This document shows, piece after piece, positions 1 through 5,113 of a stretch of 5,113 nt of DNA. The stretch is taken from contig CALCZN010000026.1 in assembly GCA_937903095.1 (NCBI GenBank), positions 1-5,113 on the forward strand, in the 5' to 3' direction. Under the pieces are notes generated by a model, which saw nothing but the letters and a program-made list of their open reading frames with translations, did no database searches and was not told where the DNA came from. Positions within the stretch are counted from its first letter, which is position 1; every line of letters begins with the position of its first letter. Origin of the DNA: Zeimonas sp937903095 (GTDB taxonomy: Bacteria > Pseudomonadota > Gammaproteobacteria > Burkholderiales > Burkholderiaceae_E). Position numbers and translations under genes: made by a program.

Positions 1-228
1 GAAGTGCGCATCGAAATCGAACAGATAAAAAGAGTTCTCGCTGAAGAAGTGATCAAGCGCGACGTAATGGAAGGGGAAAAGGCAGAGGAAGCGCGTCGTA
101 AGCTCAGCAGAGCTGCTGGCAAGGCGCTTCGCGTAGCCAGGGAATCCAAGTCACCACCGAAATCAGGTAGTGCTCCTGACAAACCCGTAACGGAAATCTC
201 GCTCGAATCTGAGCAATCCGAGAGCTAG
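1..228 (+). CDS. C-terminal end of an unidentified protein (5' truncated by window edge)
   Basis: The frame is open from the first base and ends at TAG 226-228, giving 75 residues. A GTG at position 4 could in principle start it. I prefer to read it as the tail of a longer gene, because the frame is open to the left edge and no ribosome-binding site can be assessed. The first 45 residues are strongly charged and should be helical (IEQIKRVLAEEVIKRD, then EEARRKLSRAAGKALRVAR). The last 30 or so are low-complexity and polar, rich in Ser, Pro, Lys and Glu, and end in SEQSES, so they look disordered. No membrane segment, Cys cluster or catalytic motif is visible. Codon use includes AAA, AGA, ATA, GTT and GCT and is less GC-biased than the large gene downstream, which suggests a different history. 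I do not recognise the family. It lies on the same strand as the downstream gene but about 780 bp away, so co-transcription is not evident. Confidence 0.55.
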   Translation, partial: EVRIEIEQIKRVLAEEVIKRDVMEGEKAEEARRKLSRAAGKALRVARESKSPPKSGSAPDKPVTEISLESEQSES

Positions 229-291
229 AAAATACCTCTATCCGCGTTGAATGGGGCGGCGCCTTCGTTAATGCTATTTTGATTGCTTACG

Positions 292-319
292 TTGACAGGG
301 GCAGTTCAACTTGAGATAC
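292..319 (+). promoter_or_regulatory. Possible sigma-70 promoter (perfect -35, weak -10)
   Basis: A perfect TTGACA lies at 292-297. A weak -10 candidate, GATACA at 314-319, follows with a 16-bp spacer and matches three of six consensus positions, including the A at the second. It sits in the most AT-rich part of the window and points towards the large gene. A transcript from it would have a leader of roughly 680 nt, which is long. It may be a chance match or a relic of a lost gene. I found no better promoter closer to the start at 1009. Confidence 0.2.
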
Positions 320-391
320 ATGGTTTTCTGCAAGTCTCCGGCATCCGCGTGCGGTAAGGCGCCGAATGGTCGCATATTGTTTTCTCACGAG

Positions 392-994
392 CTATTCACG
401 TCTTTCTCTCTCTGACAGGGATCGACTCCACGGCGACGACCAGTTCGGCCAGTCGATCCGCCTCGAAGCCGAAGTCTCGAAGGCGCGCAGTATGCGCCCG
501 ATGCTCGGATGTTTCATTTTCGCGATCCTCTGGGCTGCAGCGATTAGGGTCTCGAGTTGTCCGATCTCCGTTTCGATGACATCCTGCTGGCGTAACGCGC
601 TAACCAGATCCTCATCATTTTGCTCTCCGCTGCGGGGTATGAATGCGATCGAAGGTACTTTCGATCATTTCACGGAATGCATTGTAAAGCGTGTGCACGG
701 GGGGCCTTATGCGTAGCGGGTAACACTGGCGATCAGCTTGAACTTTGCGCGACGTCTCGATGAATTCCTCGCTTCACTCGACACGATGCTAAACCGGAGC
801 TGGGTAAGCGATATTTCCGTCGAATCAACGGACTGACGACCGCTGAAAGCCCGAAACGTCCCATTCGGCCGGAGATGTGCGATGGCCGATTCATCTGCGG
901 GATAATCAGCAGCATAGAGCCTTGCGGCCATCATTGGCCTCTCGAGCCGTACTTTCGAAGATCCGACCACAGAATCACGCCGGCATCGCGTCAC
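392..994 (-). pseudogene. Possible decayed minus-strand gene (fragments in two frames)
   Basis: Read on the minus strand, four stretches look protein-like, but none is a convincing intact gene. Fragment 1 (994-707) contains ARLYAADYPADESAIAHLRP. Fragment 2 (773-615) contains PPVHTLYNAFREMIESTFDR. Fragment 3 (664-392) contains EDLVSALRQQDVIETEIGQL and then AAAQRIAKMKHPSIGRIL, an amphipathic, coiled-coil-like helix. Fragment 4, ending at a TGA whose complement is 396-398, contains RLRDFGFEADRLAELVVAVE. Fragments 1 and 3 share one frame, broken by TAA (707-709) and TGA (665-667); fragments 2 and 4 share another. Order and strand fit a single ancestral gene with frameshifts and stops. I cannot name a family. 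In high-GC DNA open frames arise by chance, so this is a tentative call, and the right end is arbitrary. Confidence 0.25.
647..666. repeat. 20-bp near-perfect palindrome
   Basis: The arms GATCGAA (647-653) and TTCGATC (660-666) are exact inverted copies, with a GTAC core at 655-658. Only the one base pair between arm and core (654 with 659) breaks full symmetry over 20 bp. It is a good candidate for a dimeric protein's operator or a small cruciform. No T run follows, so it is not a typical terminator. It lies inside the broken minus-strand sequence, so it could also be chance. Confidence 0.5.
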
Positions 995-1008
995 GTGAGT
1001 ACGTCGCC
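991..1008 (+). promoter_or_regulatory. Weak translation-initiation region of the fusion gene
   Basis: There is no AGGAGG-like sequence before the ATG at 1009. The only pairing candidate is GTGA at 995-998, which matches the 3' part of the extended Shine-Dalgarno consensus and leaves 10 nt to the ATG. It forms half of a perfect 8-bp palindrome, TCACGTGA (991-998). The frame is open upstream as far as a TGA at 844-846, with GTG at 877 and TTG at 922 and 934 as alternatives. ATG 1009 is preferred because the nuclease-like domain begins soon after it and the sequence before it does not look protein-like. Confidence 0.35.
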
Positions 1009-4000
1009 ATGCAAGCCACGTTGCCTACGATCGAAGAGACGCACTCCGCCGTCCCGGCCAGTCACCTCGACGGCCTGGCCTGCCTGTCGATCGACGTCGA
1101 ATCCAACCCCGACAAGAACAACCGAATCTTCAAGCTCGGCGCGGCACGTTCGGACAGCGACGCAACGCTCGATCTCGACACCGGTCGCACCTCGAAGCAG
1201 CAAGTCGTACAGCGCCTGAACCAGTTCGCCCAAGGCGCCGACCTAGTTCTCGGTCACAACCTCCGCCGCCACGACCTCCCCGCTCTCGAAGCCCAGTTCC
1301 CGGGCCTCGATTGCCCGCGCCTCCCGATCCTCGACACGCTCGAACTCTCGCCGCTTGCTTTTCCACGCAATCCGTACCACCGCCTGATCAAGGCCTACAA
1401 GCTCGCCTCGGACAGTCGCAACGATCCGCTGAAGGACGCGCGCCTCGCGCTCGACCTGCTCGCCGAAGAGATCGAAGCGTTCGCGCAGATGAATGCGAAC
1501 GATCCGACGTGGACGGGCGTCCTGCATTTCCTGTTGCGTGACGACGCGGCGCTGAGTCGTATCTTCGGAAAGCTTCGCGACAAACCCCCGCCAAACCTCG
1601 AGCAGGCGCGCAAGGCCGTTCGCAGCGGATTTTCCGATTCGTGTTGCTGTACCCGCCTCGAACAACTCCTGCGCGTCGACCTCGACGGAGACCTCGAACT
1701 TCGCTGGGCGCTCGCCTATAGCCTTGCGTGGCTGCGCGTCGCCGGTGGCAACTCGGTCCTCCCACCCTGGGTCTATGCCGCCGCCCCCAAGGTGCGAGCC
1801 CTCATCCAGGAGTTGCGCGAGATCGACTGCAGCCACCCGGACTGCGGCTACTGCAGGCATCAGCACAACCCCGAATCGCTGCTGCTGCAGAACTTCCAGC
1901 TACCCGGCTTCCGCGCAAAGCCGGCGAACCGGAACGGTGGCTCCCTGCAGCGCGACATCGTCGACGCGGGCCTGAAGCGCCGCAGCCTGCTCGCCATCCT
2001 GCCCACCGGCGGCGGCAAGTCGATCTGCTACCAGCTGCCCGCGCTCGCCCACTACTGGCGCAGCGGCAAGCTCACGGTGATCGTGTCGCCGCTGCAGTCG
2101 CTGATGAAGGATCAGATCGACAACCTGATCGCTCGCGGCATCCAGTGCGCGGTCACGATCAACGGTCTGCTGACCGCGCCCGAGCGCACGGCCGCGCTGG
2201 ACAAGATCCGACTTGGCGACGCTGGCATCGTGCTGGTTTCGCCCGAGCAGTTCCGCAACCGGCGTTTCGTCGAAGCGATCCGTCTGCGGCAGATCGCCAC
2301 CTGGGTCTTCGACGAGGCGCACTGCCTGTCGAAGTGGGGCCACGACTTCCGCACCGACTATCTCTACGTGGCGCGCTTCATCCGCGAGAATTTCTCGGCG
2401 CAGGGCGCTCCGGTGGCCTGCTTTACGGCCACGGCCAAGCCGGACGTCATCGACGATCTGCTCGACCACTTCAAGGCGGAGCTCGGCCTCGAGTTGCAGC
2501 AGTTCCTCGGCGGGCACGAGCGCAACAATCTCGAATACGTCGTGGTTCCCGTGGAGGAGGCCGGCAAGGCGCAGCGCATCGTCGAGCTGCTCGCACGCGA
2601 ACTGCGCCACGGCGGCGCGGGTGTCGTCTTCTGCTCGAGCCGCAGGAACACCGAGCTGTACGCCGAACTGATCGCGGCCTCGCGCCTGCGTTGCAGGCGC
2701 TTCCATGGAGGCCTGCAACCGAACGAGAAGAAGGAAATCCAGCAGGAATTTCTCGACGGTGCGCTCGATGTGATCACCGCCACCAACGCCTTCGGCATGG
2801 GCGTCGACAAGCCGGATATCCGCGTCGTCATCCATGCCGATATTCCAGGCTCGCTCGAAAGCTACCTGCAGGAGGCCGGCCGCGCCGGACGCGACGGCAA
2901 TCCGGCGAAATGCATCCTGCTCTTCGACGAGAAGGACGTCGAAGCGCAGTTCCGCCTCGCCGCCACTTCGCAGCTGAATCATCGCGATTTCGTCGGCTTG
3001 CTGAAGGGCATCCGTCGCCGCGTGCAGCGCTTTCGCAGCCCGGAGATCGTCGTCTCGGCGAAGGAACTGCTCGCCGAGTCGGAGGGCGTCGACATCGAGC
3101 TCGACGCCTCCGACGCCACCACGAAAGTCAACACCGCCGTGGCGTGGCTCGAGCGCAGCGGTTTCCTGAAGCGCAACGAGAACCGCAGCCGTGTGTTTCC
3201 GGCGAGTCTGCGCGTGGCGTCGCTCGACGAAGCGTTCGCGAAGATCCGTTCGGCGTCACTGAAGAACGAGGACAGGGAGCACTACGAGGCGGTCGCGACA
3301 GCGCTCTACCGCAACCCGACCCCCGACGGACTGAGCACCGACGACCTGCGGCTCGAGGCCGGTATCGCGCCGGAGGATTGCTTTCGCATCCTGCACGGCC
3401 TCGAGCAACTGGGCATTCTCGCCAACGATCTCGGGCTGACGGCCACCGTCACCAAGGGCGTGAACGGCGCGTCCGACAAAGCGCTCGAGCGGCTCGATCG
3501 CTTCGAGCGCGCATTGCTGCAACTGATGACCGAGCAGGCGCCCGACGCCGGCACCGATGGCACGCCGCAGTTGTTGAGTATCCGCCCGATGTGCTCGGAG
3601 CTGCGTCGCCGGATGGAGCTGCCCGAGGGCGACCAGAGCGTGAACCCTGCACAGCTCTACAAGTGCATCCGCTCGCTCACGGAGAGCTTCGGCTCGGGTC
3701 ACGAGCGGCGCAGCGCGATGCAGGTGCGCAAGGTGGGCGCCGACAGCCTACGCATCGAGCTGCATCGAAGCTGGCAGAACATCCGCGAGATCTGCGAGCG
3801 CCGGCGGGCCGTTTCGCGCGTGGTGCTCGCATGCCTGATGTCGAAGGTTCCGGCGGACACGCGGCAGGCGAACTACCTCGTCGAATGCAAGGCGAAGGAA
3901 CTGCTGGACGCGATCGACGCCGACCTCGAACTGCGCGGCAGCATCCAGGAACCGGCAACGGCGCTCGAGCACGCGCTGCTGTACCTGCACGAGACCGGCG

Positions 4001-5113
4001 TCATCCAGCTCGACAAGGGCCGCGCGGTGTTCCGCGCAGCAATGACGATCGAGATGAGCGGCGAAGACCCGAAGCGCCGCTTCCTGAAGGAAGACTACGC
4101 GCCGCTGCAGGAGCATTACCGCGAGCGCACGTTCCAGACGCACGTGATGCACGAGTACGCGAAGCTCGGCGCGCAGAAGGCGGCCGGCGCGCTCGCGCTC
4201 GTCGCCGCGTACTTCACGTGGCCGCGTAGACGCTTCGTCAAGGAGTTCTTCCGGGGCCGCACCGAGCTGCTCGAGCTGGCGACCACCGACGATTCGTACC
4301 GGCGCATCGTCGACGCGTTGCGCCATCCCGTGCAGCAGGAGCTGGTGAAGAAGCCCGATCGCGGCAACCACCTGGTGCTCGCCGGCCCGGGCTCGGGCAA
4401 GACGCGGGTGCTGGTGCACCGCATCGCGTACCTGCTGCGCGTGCGGCGCATCGCCGGCACGCGCATCATCGCGCTGGCCTTCAACCGCAGTGCGGCCGCC
4501 GAGCTGCGGCGCCGTCTGTTCGTGCTCGTGGGCGACGATGCGCAGGGGGTCACAGTGATGACCTATCACGCGCTGGCACTACGGCTCACCGGCACGAGTC
4601 TCGCCGGGTCCGAGTCGCAGGGTCGCACGATCGACTTCGACAGGCTGCTCGGCGACGCGGTCGAATTGCTCGAGGGGCGCACCGACGCCTTTAACGACGC
4701 CGACGAGGCGCGCGATCGTCTGCTGCAGGGCTACGAGTACATCTTCGTCGACGAGTACCAGGACATCAACCGCGTGCAGTACGCGCTGGTGAGCGCGCTC
4801 GCGGGCCGTCGACTGCCGGACGCCGATGGGCGTCTGAGCATCATGGCGGTGGGTGACGACGACCAGAACATCTACGCGTTCAACGGCGCCAGCGTCGAGT
4901 TCATCCGGCGCTACCAGAAGGACTACGACGCCGAGATCACGTACCTGGTCGAGAACTACCGCTCGACGCAGCACATCATCACCGCGGCCAATCACGTGAT
5001 CCAGCCGGCGCGCGACCGGATGAAGATCGATCACCCGATCCGCATCGACGCGCGGCGTGCCGATCATCCGCCCGGCGGGCGCTGGAGCAGCGTCGATCCG
5101 GAGAATGGCGGGC
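1009..5113 (+). CDS. DEDD exonuclease-like / RecQ helicase / UvrD-type helicase fusion protein (3' truncated by window edge)
   Basis: One frame runs without a stop from ATG 1009 to the edge (1368 codons). Exonuclease-like domain: IDVES (D29, E31), GHNLRRHD (D89) and NDPLKDA (D143), with Asn138 where DEDDh enzymes have His. A helical linker follows, ending in a C274/C279/C282/H284/H286 cluster. RecQ core: TGGGKS (333-338, K337), SPLQSLMKDQ (360-369), DEAH (435-438) followed by the RecQ-type aromatic loop LSKWGHDFR (440-448), FTATA (472-476), FHGGL (565-569), NAFGMGVDKPD (593-603) and QEAGRAGRDG (621-630). No RQC zinc cluster follows; winged-helix-like segments lie near 685-735, 760-820 and 960-1015. 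UvrD-type helicase: AGPGSGKT (1125-1132), AFNRSAAAELRRR (1157-1169), TYHAL (1185-1189), VDEYQD (1247-1252), VGDDDQNIYAFNGA (1281-1294) and NYRS (1316-1319). Motifs V and VI and the end are beyond the window. Both ATPase sites look intact, so two cytoplasmic ATP-driven 3'-5' DNA unwinding activities are expected from the families. A role in repair, recombination or defence is inference. Database entries of this kind are usually named RecQ family helicase, but it is not orthologous to housekeeping RecQ, so no symbol is given. Confidence 0.93.
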   Translation, partial: MQATLPTIEETHSAVPASHLDGLACLSIDVESNPDKNNRIFKLGAARSDSDATLDLDTGRTSKQQVVQRLNQFAQGADLVLGHNLRRHDLPALEAQFPGLDCPRLPILDTLELSPLAFPRNPYHRLIKAYKLASDSRNDPLKDARLALDLLAEEIEAFAQMNANDPTWTGVLHFLLRDDAALSRIFGKLRDKPPPNLEQARKAVRSGFSDSCCCTRLEQLLRVDLDGDLELRWALAYSLAWLRVAGGNSVLPPWVYAAAPKVRALIQELREIDCSHPDCGYCRHQHNPESLLLQNFQLPGFRAKPANRNGGSLQRDIVDAGLKRRSLLAILPTGGGKSICYQLPALAHYWRSGKLTVIVSPLQSLMKDQIDNLIARGIQCAVTINGLLTAPERTAALDKIRLGDAGIVLVSPEQFRNRRFVEAIRLRQIATWVFDEAHCLSKWGHDFRTDYLYVARFIRENFSAQGAPVACFTATAKPDVIDDLLDHFKAELGLELQQFLGGHERNNLEYVVVPVEEAGKAQRIVELLARELRHGGAGVVFCSSRRNTELYAELIAASRLRCRRFHGGLQPNEKKEIQQEFLDGALDVITATNAFGMGVDKPDIRVVIHADIPGSLESYLQEAGRAGRDGNPAKCILLFDEKDVEAQFRLAATSQLNHRDFVGLLKGIRRRVQRFRSPEIVVSAKELLAESEGVDIELDASDATTKVNTAVAWLERSGFLKRNENRSRVFPASLRVASLDEAFAKIRSASLKNEDREHYEAVATALYRNPTPDGLSTDDLRLEAGIAPEDCFRILHGLEQLGILANDLGLTATVTKGVNGASDKALERLDRFERALLQLMTEQAPDAGTDGTPQLLSIRPMCSELRRRMELPEGDQSVNPAQLYKCIRSLTESFGSGHERRSAMQVRKVGADSLRIELHRSWQNIREICERRRAVSRVVLACLMSKVPADTRQANYLVECKAKELLDAIDADLELRGSIQEPATALEHALLYLHETGVIQLDKGRAVFRAAMTIEMSGEDPKRRFLKEDYAPLQEHYRERTFQTHVMHEYAKLGAQKAAGALALVAAYFTWPRRRFVKEFFRGRTELLELATTDDSYRRIVDALRHPVQQELVKKPDRGNHLVLAGPGSGKTRVLVHRIAYLLRVRRIAGTRIIALAFNRSAAAELRRRLFVLVGDDAQGVTVMTYHALALRLTGTSLAGSESQGRTIDFDRLLGDAVELLEGRTDAFNDADEARDRLLQGYEYIFVDEYQDINRVQYALVSALAGRRLPDADGRLSIMAVGDDDQNIYAFNGASVEFIRRYQKDYDAEITYLVENYRSTQHIITAANHVIQPARDRMKIDHPIRIDARRADHPPGGRWSSVDPENGG

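Larger units (their letters stand above)
229..1008. other. Long region without an intact gene
   Basis: About 780 bp separate the stop of the left gene from the ATG of the large fusion gene. I see no tRNA or rRNA, no CRISPR-like repeats, no clear insertion-sequence ends, and no strong hairpin followed by a T run behind the left gene. The part from 229 to about 400 is the most AT-rich stretch of the window. The rest carries coding-like but interrupted minus-strand stretches and one strong palindrome, listed separately. The plus-strand frames at 366-716 and 875-1219 lack a credible ribosome-binding site and a recognisable product, so I do not call them genes. Confidence 0.6.

Noticed and set aside
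229..300. Possible terminator or transposon end behind the left gene
   Set aside because: I found no stable hairpin followed by T residues, and no inverted terminal repeat pair that I could match elsewhere in the window.
293..420. Direct repeat TGACAGGG at 293-300 and 413-420
   Set aside because: Two 8-bp copies 120 bp apart with unrelated flanks are readily explained by chance; they are not paired with element ends.
366..716. Plus-strand open frame (116 codons) in the gene-poor region
   Set aside because: There is no credible ribosome-binding site, and its composition is odd (many Ser, Arg and Cys). The minus strand of the same interval looks more protein-like.
875..1219. Plus-strand open frame (114 codons) running into the fusion gene
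   Set aside because: Ser/Thr/Arg/Pro-rich, it overlaps the start of the fusion gene in another frame and has no recognisable product.
1243..1866. Minus-strand open frame (207 codons)
   Set aside because: It is antisense to the exonuclease-like domain and linker, whose plus-strand reading has clear motifs.
1900..2982. Long minus-strand open frame (360 codons)
   Set aside because: It lies wholly opposite the RecQ core, and its composition is that of an antisense reading of GC-rich codons, with no motif.
1728..4229. Very long plus-strand open frame (833 codons) overlapping the fusion gene
   Set aside because: It is rich in Arg, Ala, Pro and Gly without any recognisable domain, a typical shadow of a high-GC gene. 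The overlapping frame from 1009 contains all helicase motifs.
3748..4569. Minus-strand open frame (273 codons)
   Set aside because: It is antisense to the winged-helix and UvrD Walker A part of the fusion gene; His/Arg/Val-rich with no family features.
4579..5067. Minus-strand open frame (162 codons), rich in Val, Asp and Arg
   Set aside because: It is antisense to UvrD motifs II to IV, which are well conserved on the plus strand.

Overview
The window looks like an accessory (island-type) region of a high-GC Gram-negative bacterium, most likely a proteobacterium of the beta or gamma class. That assignment rests only on the very high G+C at third codon positions in the main gene and on the style of its domains; no taxonomic marker gene is present. 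The left fifth is visibly less GC-rich and less well organised than the rest.

Layout. Bases 1-228 are the 3' end of a plus-strand gene of unknown function whose start lies to the left of the window. Bases 229-1008 (about 780 bp) hold no intact gene that I can support. They contain a possible isolated promoter (292-319), a 20-bp near-perfect palindrome (647-666), and coding-like minus-strand stretches broken by stops and frame changes (about 392-994), which may be a decayed gene. From 1009 to the right edge runs one uninterrupted plus-strand reading frame of 1368 codons that does not end inside the window.

The main gene encodes a very large fusion enzyme. In order it carries a DEDD-type 3'-5' exonuclease-like domain (about residues 24-155), a helical linker ending in a Cys/His cluster (274-286), a complete RecQ-type superfamily 2 helicase core (about 295-635), a long region with several winged-helix-like segments (about 640-1015), and then a superfamily 1 UvrD/PcrA-type helicase (from about 1100). 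The UvrD-type part is cut by the window edge after its motif IV. Two different helicase motors and a nuclease-like domain on one chain suggest a self-contained DNA-processing machine for repair, recombination or defence against foreign DNA. No partner gene is visible here to decide between these roles.

The points most worth following are the triple fusion itself, the Asn found where the DEDDh catalytic His is expected, the absence of the zinc-binding domain that normally follows the RecQ core, the Cys/His cluster placed before the RecQ core instead, and the broken minus-strand sequence between the two genes.
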